NCBI GenBank assembly: GCA_035536235.1
Contig: DATLOQ010000004.1
Location: 1-64,000, forward strand
DNA from: DATLNF01 sp035536235
GTDB lineage: Bacteria > Actinomycetota > Actinomycetes > BP-191
Direction: 5' to 3'
DNA: 64,000 nt
The notes below the pieces were generated by a model. It ran no database searches. It had not been told where the DNA came from and worked only from the letters and a program-made list of their open reading frames with translations. Below, one piece after another: positions 17,618 through 25,452 of this stretch; the first letter of the stretch is position 1; each line of letters starts with the position of its first letter. The position numbers and the translations under genes are program-made.

Positions 17618-17845
17618 TCAGCCGCGACTGAAGCCGACGGTCCGACCCTCGTCGGCCGACGCGATCTCGACGTAAGCGAGCTTGTCGACCGGCACGATGA
17701 CCAGCTTGCCCTTCTCGTCTACCAGCGTGAACAGCCCGCCCTTGGTCAAGGCCGTGTCGAGCGCGGCCTGGATGACCGCGGGCTTCTCGGCGCTGTCGAC
17801 AACGAGCTCCCGGTTGGCGAACTGCACCCCGATCTTGACCTCCAC
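17618..17845 (-). CDS. DUF3107 family protein
   Basis: 75 residues from the GTG at 17845, preceded by GAGAGG at good spacing. It starts with the family signature VEVKIGVQ-N-REL, continues with a short helix and beta strands (LFTLVDEKGK, VPVDKLAYVEI), and ends in VGF. DUF3107 proteins (TB9.4 in M. tuberculosis) are small, abundant and confined to actinobacteria; no function is established. The gene lies just downstream of the TetR gene in the same orientation, as in mycobacteria. Confidence 0.88.
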   Translation of the reverse strand: MEVKIGVQFANRELVVDSAEKPAVIQAALDTALTKGGLFTLVDEKGKLVIVPVDKLAYVEIASADEGRTVGFSRG

Positions 17846-17975
17846 GCTGGCACCTCTCGCAGTATTCGCTGGCTGGTGCGTCGAGGTTATCCCGACCGAG
17901 CCGCCGTACGCCGCCTGCGGCCGTGCGCCCACAGCGAACGCGCGACCGGTCTCCTGACCCGCGGGGCTACGCCGA

Positions 17976-18593
17976 TCAGGGGGAGCGCTTGGGGGAGCCG
18001 GCGAGGCCCTTCCAGGCCAGCGCGGCCAGCAGCTCGACGGCGCGTGCCTTGGTGACCTCGCCACCGGAGGCCAGCCACCATCGGGCCGAGACCTCTGCCT
18101 GGCCGGCGAGGGCGACCGAGAGCAGCCGGGCCTCCGCAGGGTCCACCCCGGTGTCTGCGGCGATCGTGTCGGCGATGGCGTCGACGCACGCGTCGAGGGC
18201 CTGCTCGACCCGGGCCCGCACGGTGGCCTCGTTGCGAAGGTCGGACTCGAAGACCAGCCGGAAGGCCTCACCGTCGAGGTCGACGAAGTCGAAGTAGGCA
18301 GCCACCGCGTTGCGCACTCGCACCTTGTTGTCGGTAGTCGAGTCCAGTGCCGTCCGCACCCGCTGGACCAGGTCGGCGACGTGCGCGTCGAGGAGCGCCA
18401 CGTAGAGGTCGAGCTTGCCGGGGAAGTGCTGGTAGAGCACCGGCTTGCTGACACCAGCCCGCTCAGCGATGTCGTCCATCAGCGTTGCGTGGTAGCCCTG
18501 CGAGACGAAGACCTCTTGCGCGGCCGCGAGCAGCTGCGCCCGGCGGGCAAGCTTGGGCAGCCGGGCAGCGCGATGCGTCGTCGTACTAGCCAT
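17976..18593 (-). CDS. TetR/AcrR-family transcriptional regulator
   Basis: 205 residues. The N-terminal helix-turn-helix is typical (AERAGVSKPVLYQHFPGKLDLY at about 44-65), and the rest is the helical ligand-binding domain. It is divergent from an acyl-CoA dehydrogenase (95 nt between starts) and a near-palindrome lies between them, so autorepression plus control of that gene is likely, perhaps with an acyl-CoA ligand. The same regulator occupies this position beside DUF3107 in mycobacteria (Rv3208). Confidence 0.88.
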   Translation of the reverse strand: MASTTTHRAARLPKLARRAQLLAAAQEVFVSQGYHATLMDDIAERAGVSKPVLYQHFPGKLDLYVALLDAHVADLVQRVRTALDSTTDNKVRVRNAVAAYFDFVDLDGEAFRLVFESDLRNEATVRARVEQALDACVDAIADTIAADTGVDPAEARLLSVALAGQAEVSARWWLASGGEVTKARAVELLAALAWKGLAGSPKRSP

Positions 18594-18638
18594 CTCCTCG
18601 CCTCACCCGGTCAGCAGCCTGGTAACGTCAGGCCAACC

Positions 18639-18650
18639 TACTCGCGGGTA
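18639..18650. promoter_or_regulatory. Candidate TetR operator overlapping the acyl-CoA dehydrogenase promoter
   Basis: TACTCGCGGGTA is a 12-bp palindrome with a single imperfect pair (10 of 12 bases symmetric). It overlaps a -10-like TAACAT at 18649-18654. It lies in the 95-nt gap between tetR and the acyl-CoA dehydrogenase start, where a regulator of both genes would bind. Confidence 0.5.
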
Positions 18651-18688
18651 ACATCGGCGGCAAAGACCGCAACGAAGACAGGACTGCC

Positions 18689-19888
18689 GTGACCTTCTCC
18701 ATGTCGCTCACCGACGAGCAGGTGGCCACCAAGGCCTGGGCGCACGAGTTCGCCGAGATGGAGATCCGCCCCGTCGCCGCCCAGTACGACGAGAGCGAGG
18801 AGTTCCCCTGGCCGGTAGTCCAGAAGGCACAGCAGATCGGGCTCTACGGTCTCGAGTTCTTCCAGATGGCCGGCACCGACGAGTCGGGGCTGACGTCGGC
18901 CATCGTCAGCGAGGAGATGACCTGGGGATGCGCGGGGATCACCTTGGCCATCTTCGGCACGGGTTTGGCGCTGGCCGGTCTGGCCGGCTCCGCTACGCCG
19001 GAGCAGCTCGGTCAGTGGGCTCCGCGGATGTTCGCCAGGGAGGACGGCTCGCTGGCGCTGGGCGCCTTCTGTGTCACCGAGCCGAGCGCCGGCTCCGATG
19101 TGTCGTCGCTGCGGACCAGCGCGAAGAAGACCGACGGCGGCTGGCTGCTCAACGGCCGCAAGTGCTTCATCACCAACGGCGGGATCGCCGACGTCCACAT
19201 CGTCGTCGCGACGGTCGACCCCGGGATCGGCCACAAAGGCCAGGCGACCTTCGTCGTACCGCCCGGCACGCCGGGCTGCTCCGGCGGCAAGAAGGAGCGC
19301 AAGCTCGGCATCCGCGCGTCGCACACCGCCGACGTCGTCTTCGAGGACTGCTTCGTACCCGAGGACTGCCTGCTCGGCGGTGAGGACAACCTCAACCGCA
19401 AGATGGAGACGGCGAAGAGCGGCACCTCAGTGCGCAGGTCCGGGGCGTTGTCCACCTTTGAAGCCACCCGGCCCATCGTCGGTGCCCAGGCACTCGGGAT
19501 CGCCCGAGCAGCATTCGAGTTCTCCCGCGACTACGCCAAGGAGCGGGTGGCCTTCGGCGCGCCGATCATCAGCAACCAGGGCATCGCCTTCAAGCTCGCG
19601 GACATGGCCACCGAGATCGAGTGCGCTCGGCTGCTGGTATGGCGGGCAGCATGGATGGGCCGCACCGGGGTGCCCTTCACCCAAGCTGAAGGATCGATGT
19701 CGAAGCTCAAGGCCGGTGAGGTCGCCGTCAAGGTGACCGACGAGGCGATCCAGATCCTCGGCGGCTACGGCTACATCAAGGACTACCCCGTGGAGAAGTG
19801 GCACCGCGACTCGAAGATCTACTCCATCTTCGAAGGCACGTCGGAGATCCAGCGCCTGGTCATCTCCCGGGCACTCGCCGCTCGCTAG
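18689..19888 (+). CDS. Acyl-CoA dehydrogenase
   Basis: 399 residues from a GTG with AGGA upstream. The flavin-site motif VTEPSAGSD lies at about 129-137, and IFEGTSEIQR puts the catalytic Glu near 382. The sequence is distinct from the 1060-2259 enzyme (for example it has a Lys-Lys-Glu-Arg-Lys insertion near 210), so substrate choice probably differs. It is a soluble FAD enzyme feeding ETF. The divergent TetR and the palindrome in front suggest induction by a fatty or branched acyl compound. Confidence 0.9.
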   Translation: MTFSMSLTDEQVATKAWAHEFAEMEIRPVAAQYDESEEFPWPVVQKAQQIGLYGLEFFQMAGTDESGLTSAIVSEEMTWGCAGITLAIFGTGLALAGLAGSATPEQLGQWAPRMFAREDGSLALGAFCVTEPSAGSDVSSLRTSAKKTDGGWLLNGRKCFITNGGIADVHIVVATVDPGIGHKGQATFVVPPGTPGCSGGKKERKLGIRASHTADVVFEDCFVPEDCLLGGEDNLNRKMETAKSGTSVRRSGALSTFEATRPIVGAQALGIARAAFEFSRDYAKERVAFGAPIISNQGIAFKLADMATEIECARLLVWRAAWMGRTGVPFTQAEGSMSKLKAGEVAVKVTDEAIQILGGYGYIKDYPVEKWHRDSKIYSIFEGTSEIQRLVISRALAAR

Positions 19889-19913
19889 CCAGCCCGGTCA
19901 GCCAGCCAGGTCG

Positions 19914-20159
19914 CTAGGCCCCGCGGCCGTCCTGCTCGCGGCTGCCTTCGCGGGTCCGCATCGGGTCCGGTGCGGTGCGATCGGGAAAGCGCTGGGCGTA
20001 CTCCGACTCGAGCTCCAGCATCCGGTCCGTGTGCGCCTGGAAGGAGTCGGCGGAGCCGTTCAGGAAGGTCTCGTGGCGGGTCTCGTGCAAGTGCTCGACT
20101 TCACGCTCGAGGTCGGCGTCGTCGAGGTCACGGGCGGGGCGGCGGGTTGAGGTGGTCAT
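19914..20159 (-). CDS. DUF6158-like small acidic helical protein
   Basis: 81 residues from the ATG at 20159, preceded by a perfect AAGGAGGA at 20163-20170 (other strand). The protein is highly charged and helical, with a central stretch E-H-L-H-E-T-R-H-E-T-F-L-N-G-S that I associate with DUF6158. The C-terminus is disordered and Arg/Asp/Glu-rich. Its strong ribosome site implies high expression. Function unknown. Confidence 0.72.
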   Translation of the reverse strand: MTTSTRRPARDLDDADLEREVEHLHETRHETFLNGSADSFQAHTDRMLELESEYAQRFPDRTAPDPMRTREGSREQDGRGA

Positions 20160-20266
20160 GGGTCCTCCTTGGTGTCCCGTCGGACATACCCTGTGCGGCG
20201 CGCCGTACCCGCATTTGCACACCCGTGCGGAAGGCTGTGACCAGAATTTCCCGTGCGGAGGTCTCC

Positions 20267-20815
20267 GTGGCAGAGCGCGACACACCGATCCGACCGACGT
20301 CACCGACCGACACGACGCCGACCTGGCAGGGCGTCGCTCCAGTACGGCGCGCACGGCACATCCGGCGGGTGATGCTGGTGTTCTTCGCCGTCTTCCTCCT
20401 GCTCGGCGCCACCGGGTTTCTCGGTGTGCGCACGGGCCGGGTGTCGGCGAGCGGCGGCGGCTATGACCTCGACGTCGAGTACCCGCGGATCACCCGTGCG
20501 GGGCACGCTGTGCCGCTGGCGGTCGAGGTGCGCAAGTCCGGCGGGTTCGGCGACGAGCCGATCGTCATCGCGATGCGCGCGGGGTACTTCTCGCTCTTCG
20601 ACGAGAACGGCGTCCTGCCCGGGCCCAGCAAGGAGACCGCGGATCGGCAGAACGTCATCTGGGAGTTCGACCCACCGCCGGGTGACGTGCTGCGCATCCG
20701 CTTCGACACCCGGACCGGGCCCAATCGGCAGACCAGCGAGGACGGCACCGCCGCTGTGCTCGTCGATGACATGACCGCGGTGCTCGTGTCCTTCACGACG
20801 TGGGTGATGCCGTAG
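20267..20815 (+). CDS. Single-pass membrane protein with extracytoplasmic beta domain
   Basis: 182 residues from the GTG at 20267, chosen because GGAGG lies 5 nt upstream. A basic cytoplasmic segment (25-34) leads into one transmembrane helix (about 35-54). An extracellular domain with repeated short strands follows, and no cysteines are present. The stop overlaps the next gene's GTG by one base (TAGTG), so it is coupled to the DUF421 protein. Function unknown; a sensory or scaffold partner is possible. Confidence 0.68.
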   Translation: MAERDTPIRPTSPTDTTPTWQGVAPVRRARHIRRVMLVFFAVFLLLGATGFLGVRTGRVSASGGGYDLDVEYPRITRAGHAVPLAVEVRKSGGFGDEPIVIAMRAGYFSLFDENGVLPGPSKETADRQNVIWEFDPPPGDVLRIRFDTRTGPNRQTSEDGTAAVLVDDMTAVLVSFTTWVMP

Positions 20816-21291
20816 TGGACGTCGTCTGGCGGGCCGCGATCGTCTACCTCTTCCTACTGCTGTTCACCCGGGCGCTGGGCAAGCGCGAGCTCGCCGAGAT
20901 GTCGGCCTTCGAGCTGATCGTGCTGGTCACGATCGGCGACCTCGTCCAGCAAGGGGTCACCCAGGAGGACTTCTCGGTCACCGGCTCGGTCCTCGCGGTC
21001 AGCACGTTCGGCTTCCTCGCGCTGATCGGCTCCTACGTCTCGTTTCGCTTCCCCCGCACGCAGCCCCTCCTCGAAGGGCGGCCGGTCGTCGTCATCCACG
21101 ACGGGCGGCTGCTTGAAGACGTGCTGCACATCGAGCGGTTGAGCGACGACGAGGTGAAGGAGGAGGCCCGGACCCAGGGCATCGCCGACCTCAGCGACGT
21201 TCGGCTGGGCATCCTCGAGCCCGACGGGAAGTTCTCCTTCATCAAGAACGACGAGTCGCAGCACCGCGCCGACGAGAAGCACCAAGCGTGA
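20815..21291 (+). CDS. DUF421/YetF-family membrane protein, short form
   Basis: 158 residues from the GTG at 20815. It shows the DUF421 signature: two or three N-terminal membrane segments, the R-x-L-G-K-R-E-L-A-E-M turn at about 18-28, and a cytoplasmic domain with RPVVVIHDGRLL. B. subtilis YetF-type proteins act in the spore germination and membrane-stress context; function elsewhere is unclear. The length is shorter than the usual 200-230 residues, lacking most of the C-terminal extension. It is coupled to the upstream single-pass protein. Confidence 0.8.
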   Translation: MDVVWRAAIVYLFLLLFTRALGKRELAEMSAFELIVLVTIGDLVQQGVTQEDFSVTGSVLAVSTFGFLALIGSYVSFRFPRTQPLLEGRPVVVIHDGRLLEDVLHIERLSDDEVKEEARTQGIADLSDVRLGILEPDGKFSFIKNDESQHRADEKHQA

Positions 21292-21358
21292 TGGCGTGAT
21301 CGCGTGGGGTGGAGCGCCGGCGCATCATCTATGACGCGCCCGCACTCCAACTCCGTGC

Positions 21359-22267
21359 CTAGCGGGGGAGCTTCTGCTTTCGCGTCAGGACCTCGGCGAA
21401 GAGGTCACCCATCGCCTCGACTCTGGCCAGCACGTCGTCGGTCTCGAACACCAGCTGAAGGTCCCTGGAGGCGCACGCGGCGACCTCGTCCCAGGTCACC
21501 GGGGTAGAGCAGGTCGGACGCGAGCGGGCGCGCAGCGAGTAGACGCAGGCAGTGGTCTTCGAGTCGACGTTCTGACTCCAGTCGACGAGCACCTTGCCGA
21601 CCCGCAGCTCCTTCTTCTGCTTCGACACGACCAGGGCCGGGTGCTCGCGCTCCAGCTGCTCGGCCACCTTCTTCGACCACGGTGTGGTGACGTCGTACGA
21701 CGTCGACGTGTTGAGCGGGACGTAGACCTGCAGACCCTTCGACCCTGAAGTCTTGGCGAACGACTCGAGCCCCAGCTCGCCGAAGAGCTCGCGGAGCAGC
21801 AGCGCGACCTGGCAGCACGCCACGATGTCCGCCGGTGCGCCGGGGTCGAGGTCGAAGACCACCATCGTCGGGGTGTGCGGGGTCTTGGCCAGCGCCATCG
21901 TCGTGTGCATCTCGAGGTCGGCGAGGTTGGCCGCCCAGACCAGAGTGGGCAGGTCCTGGGCCAGGCAGTAGTTGATGTCCTTGTCGTTGGACTCGCTCCA
22001 GATCGCCTGGGTCTTGACCCAGGTCGGCCGGTGCTCTGGGCAGTTCTTCTCGTAGAAGAACTGCCCGTCCACGCCGTTGGGATAGCGCTTGAGCGTCAGC
22101 GGCCGGCCCCTGAGGTGCGGCAGCAGCACCGGGGAGATCCGCGTGTAGTAGTCGATGACCTGCCCCTTGGTGAAGCCGGTCTCCGGGTACATCACCTTGT
22201 CGAGGTTCGACAGCGTCAGCTCGCGGTTGCCGACCTTGACCCGCACCTCGGTGCGCGCGGGACTCAC
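21359..22267 (-). CDS. LigD-type primase/polymerase domain protein (NHEJ polymerase)
   Basis: 302 residues from a GTG that overlaps the ligase stop by 4 nt (GTGA at 22264-22267). It is the archaeo-eukaryotic primase-like polymerase domain of bacterial LigD: an N-terminal LSNLDKVMYPE signature, the metal-binding FDLDPG with Asp139 and Asp141, and a third Asp in KVLVDWSQN. It fills gaps and adds templated or ribonucleotides at DNA ends during non-homologous end joining. In mycobacteria this domain is fused to the ligase; here it is a separate, coupled gene. Confidence 0.92.
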   Translation of the reverse strand: MSPARTEVRVKVGNRELTLSNLDKVMYPETGFTKGQVIDYYTRISPVLLPHLRGRPLTLKRYPNGVDGQFFYEKNCPEHRPTWVKTQAIWSESNDKDINYCLAQDLPTLVWAANLADLEMHTTMALAKTPHTPTMVVFDLDPGAPADIVACCQVALLLRELFGELGLESFAKTSGSKGLQVYVPLNTSTSYDVTTPWSKKVAEQLEREHPALVVSKQKKELRVGKVLVDWSQNVDSKTTACVYSLRARSRPTCSTPVTWDEVAACASRDLQLVFETDDVLARVEAMGDLFAEVLTRKQKLPR

Positions 22268-23706
22268 ACCGGCTCCCGCACGACGTCGCGCGCCGGCTTG
22301 TCGAAGCGCAGCCCCTTGTACGACGGATGCCGCAGTCTGCCCTCGCGGGTCCACGCGGTGAACTCCACCTCGCACACCAGCTCGGGCGCCACCCAGGTCG
22401 CTTTCGCGGCGTGTGGGCGGGGAACTTTGCCGTCGAACGGGCTTACCTCCTGAGCGATCGGCGCGAGCTGCAAGCTCAGGTCGCGCAGCGTCTGCTGGGT
22501 GAAGCCGGTGCCCACGTGCCCGGCGTACTGGAAAGCGCCGTCCTCGTCGTAGTAGCCCAGCAGCAGCGAGCCGACCCGTCCGGCCCGGCTGCCCTCGCCC
22601 GGCGACCACCCGCCGATGACCAGCTCCTGGCGTCGGATGTTCTTCACCTTCCGCCAGGCGTCGGAGCGCTTGCCGGGCAGGTAGGGGCTGTCCAGCCGCT
22701 TCGCCATGATGCCCTCGAAGCCGCGGGACTGGCTGGCGGAGAGCACTGCCGCGCCGTCGCCGGGGAAGTACGGCGGCACCTGCCAGCTCGGACCGGACAG
22801 CTCCAGCGACTCGAGCAGCGCCCGCCGCTCGGCGTAGGGCAGGGCGACCGTGGCATGCCCGTCGAGGTGCAGCAGGTCGAAGGCGAGGTAGACCACCGGG
22901 ACGGTGGCGGCCATTCGGCGTACGGCAGCGCCGGTGAGCTTCATCCGCTGCTGCAGCAGGCCGAAGTCGCTGCGCCCGGCGGAGTCGAAGGCGACCAGCT
23001 CCCCGTCGAGGACGACCTGGCGGGCCCCGAGCGACTCCGCCAGGTCGGCCAGCTCCGGGTAGGACGGGGTGATGTCGAGGAGGTTGCGGCTCAGCGCCTT
23101 CGCCCGGCCACCGTCGACGCGTACGACGGCACGCACGCCGTCCCACTTGAACTCATAGCCCCAGCCGGCGTCGTCGCTCGGCAATCCGCCGCCGGAGGTG
23201 GCCAGCATCGGCGCGATCGTGTCGGGCAGCGGCGTCCAGTCCGGCTCGGGTGGCGGGTCCATCCGATGCATCATCCACTGCTTGCCCCGGGTCTTGAACA
23301 GCACGTAGCGACCGCTGACCCGTCCGCCGGACAGGACGAACTTCACCTCTCGCTCGTCCCACTTCTCGAGCTCGTAGGTGCCGGAGTCCCACAGGATGAC
23401 CTGGCCGCCGCCGTACTCGCCGCTGGGGATTGTGCCCTCGAAGGAGCCGTAGGCCAGCGGGTGGTCCTCGGTCATCACCGCGAGGTGGTTGGTCTTGGGG
23501 TCCAGCGGGATGCCCTTGGGCACCGCCCAGGACACCAGCACGCCGTCCCGCTCGAGACGGAAGTCCCAGTGCAGCGCTCGGGCGTGGTGCTCCTGGACGA
23601 CGAAGGTCGGTCGCTTGGCGCGCTTCGCCTTGGCGGGCGCCGCCGGCGCCGGCTCGGGTGTCTTGCTGAAGTCGCGCTTGCGCCGGTACGTCGTCAGCTC
23701 GCCCAC
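22264..23706 (-). CDS. ligD: LigD phosphoesterase-ligase (ATP-dependent DNA ligase)
   Basis: 480 residues in two domains. Residues 34-160 are the 3'-phosphoesterase domain, with its metal/active-site EHHARALHWDFRLE (His40, His46, Asp48) and EGTIPSGEYGGG. Residues 160-480 are an ATP-dependent ligase with nucleophile Lys187 in KWDG, GELVAFD (motif III) and GIMAKRL (motif IV). It cleans 3' ends and seals double-strand breaks with Ku. A flexible Ala/Pro/Lys linker precedes the first domain. It is first in a two-gene operon with the polymerase and faces away from ku, separated from it by one small gene. Confidence 0.94.
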   Translation of the reverse strand: MGELTTYRRKRDFSKTPEPAPAAPAKAKRAKRPTFVVQEHHARALHWDFRLERDGVLVSWAVPKGIPLDPKTNHLAVMTEDHPLAYGSFEGTIPSGEYGGGQVILWDSGTYELEKWDEREVKFVLSGGRVSGRYVLFKTRGKQWMMHRMDPPPEPDWTPLPDTIAPMLATSGGGLPSDDAGWGYEFKWDGVRAVVRVDGGRAKALSRNLLDITPSYPELADLAESLGARQVVLDGELVAFDSAGRSDFGLLQQRMKLTGAAVRRMAATVPVVYLAFDLLHLDGHATVALPYAERRALLESLELSGPSWQVPPYFPGDGAAVLSASQSRGFEGIMAKRLDSPYLPGKRSDAWRKVKNIRRQELVIGGWSPGEGSRAGRVGSLLLGYYDEDGAFQYAGHVGTGFTQQTLRDLSLQLAPIAQEVSPFDGKVPRPHAAKATWVAPELVCEVEFTAWTREGRLRHPSYKGLRFDKPARDVVREPV

Positions 23707-23819
23707 CTCACCGCCTTACCCCGCTGCCGCCCGTCAGACCCGTCACCTGGCTACCGGACTTGTCCACAGAAGCAGCAGCTCCCCTGCCGGGAGCCGCGAG
23801 GGCGCGCCACGCTGTGCGG

Positions 23820-24386
23820 ATGAGATCTCGGACTGTATTCCTGCTCCTCGGCGCGCTCGTTGTGGCGGCGGTGGTCGTCGTTCCGAGAGCCCGCAGGGAG
23901 CCGGCGTACGACGGCCCGGTGGCACTGGCGGCGCCCGGGCCCACGGTGAGTGCGAGCGCGGCGCCGCAGTGGCGCGCGGTGATCGCCGCGCTGGACCAGG
24001 TGCGAGCGGCGGGCTTCGCCGACCCCAGCACGGCCGACCCGCTCCACTGGGTGAGCGCGGACTGCCCCTGTCTCGCCGTGGAACGCGCTGCCCTCGCGTC
24101 CCTCGTGCGCGAGCACCGCCGGCTGGAGGCGGGCGCACCCCACCTGGTGACGGTCGAGGTGGTCACTGCGGCGGAGGTCGCGGCTACCTTGCGCGTGGGC
24201 GACGTCCTCCCGGCGTACGACGAGGTCGACGCGGACGACCGGGTGGTGCGGGCCTGGCCGGGGCGGGCTGCTGCGACCTGGACCGTCACCGTGGTGCGCC
24301 AGCAGCAGGGCTGGCGCTGGTCGGCAATCGAACGTGCTGCCGGCGCCGAAGTGGCAGTCGGCGTGGACCGGAGCCGCGCGGGGTAG
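23820..24386 (+). CDS. Signal-anchored extracytoplasmic protein of unknown function
   Basis: 188 residues from the ATG at 23820. The frame extends upstream, but this start gives Arg residues followed by a 20-residue hydrophobic helix (about 6-25). The outside part has two Cys in a CPCLAVERAAL context, several Val-rich strands and a terminal RQQQGWRWS segment, a pattern I associate with small NTF2-like secreted domains. It lies between the divergent ligD operon and ku. Its position does not by itself imply a repair role. Confidence 0.6.
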   Translation: MRSRTVFLLLGALVVAAVVVVPRARREPAYDGPVALAAPGPTVSASAAPQWRAVIAALDQVRAAGFADPSTADPLHWVSADCPCLAVERAALASLVREHRRLEAGAPHLVTVEVVTAAEVAATLRVGDVLPAYDEVDADDRVVRAWPGRAAATWTVTVVRQQQGWRWSAIERAAGAEVAVGVDRSRAG

Positions 24387-24446
24387 CACGATGTTCCAGA
24401 CGACCGGCGCGATCCCCACGCGCCGGCGGCACGGGAGGGCGACGGC

Positions 24447-25427
24447 ATGCGATCGATCTGGAAGGGCTCCATCTCCTTCGGGCTGGTCACCATCCCGGTG
24501 AAGCTCTACTCCGCGACCGAGGAAAAGGACGTCACCTTCCGCCAGGTGCACCGAGCTGACGGCGGCCGGATCCGCTACAAGCGCGAGTGCACGGTCGACG
24601 GCGAAGAGGTGCCGTACGCCGACATCGCCAAGGGCTACGAGATGCCAGATGGCTCGATGGTCGTGCTCACCGAGGAGGACCTGGCCAGCGTCCCGCTGAC
24701 GACGAGCCGCGCGATCGACGTGGTGCAGTTCGTGCCGCTGGAGCAGATCGACCCCATCTACTTCAACAAGAGCTACTACCTCGAGCCGGACAAGGCGGGG
24801 GTCAAGCCGTACGTCCTGCTGGCGAAGGCACTCGAGGAGTCCGGGCAGGTTGCCGTGGTCAAGGTCGCCCTGCGCCAGCGGGAAGCGCTCGCCGCCCTGC
24901 GGGTGCGGGACGGGGTATTCGTCCTGGAGACCATGCTGTGGCCGGATGAGGTCCGCGATCCCGAGTTCGCGTTCCTCGACGACGACGTCGACGTGCGACC
25001 GCAAGAGCTCGCCATGGCGGGCACCCTGATCGAGAGCCTGAGCGGAGAGTTCGACCCGTCCGCCTTCACCGACGCCTACCGGGAGAAGCTCGAGGAGCTC
25101 ATCGAGGCGAAGGTGGAGGGAGCGGAGGTAGTCCAGCCCACCTCGGCGGCTCCGGACAGCGGAGCGGTGGTCGACCTGATGGCCGCGCTGCGCGCGAGTG
25201 TCGACGCCGCCAAGGCGCGCGGAGCCGGAGCGGCGGAGAGCGCCGCCGTGCCCAGCGTCGCGACGCCGGCCAAGGCAGGGCCGGCGCGCAAGGCCGGCAA
25301 AGCCAGCAAGCCGGCCAAAGCAGTCAAGGCGGTCAAGGCGGTCAAGGCGGTCAAGGCATCGAAGGGAGCTGGCAAGCCGGCCAAGGAGGGCAAGGCCACC
25401 GCGAAGTCAGTGCGCAAGTCCGCCTGA
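24447..25427 (+). CDS. ku: Ku protein, DNA double-strand-break end-binding
   Basis: 326 residues, a bacterial Ku. The opening MRSIWKGSISFGLV and the YKRECTVDGEEV core are diagnostic. It binds broken DNA ends as a ring and recruits LigD. The core ends near residue 255. The last 70 residues are a Lys/Ala/Gly-rich basic tail including three consecutive AVKAVK-like units, a feature known in some actinobacterial Ku proteins and thought to help DNA binding or threading. The ligD operon is divergent and 741 nt away, so this is a complete NHEJ locus. Confidence 0.96.
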   Translation: MRSIWKGSISFGLVTIPVKLYSATEEKDVTFRQVHRADGGRIRYKRECTVDGEEVPYADIAKGYEMPDGSMVVLTEEDLASVPLTTSRAIDVVQFVPLEQIDPIYFNKSYYLEPDKAGVKPYVLLAKALEESGQVAVVKVALRQREALAALRVRDGVFVLETMLWPDEVRDPEFAFLDDDVDVRPQELAMAGTLIESLSGEFDPSAFTDAYREKLEELIEAKVEGAEVVQPTSAAPDSGAVVDLMAALRASVDAAKARGAGAAESAAVPSVATPAKAGPARKAGKASKPAKAVKAVKAVKAVKASKGAGKPAKEGKATAKSVRKSA

Positions 25428-25452
25428 CGCCTGCCCGACTCAGCTGCCTGAC

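Noticed and set aside
22327..23823. Long plus-strand frame opposite the ligase gene
   Set aside because: Arg/Val/Gly-rich composition without domains; the minus-strand ligase is certain.
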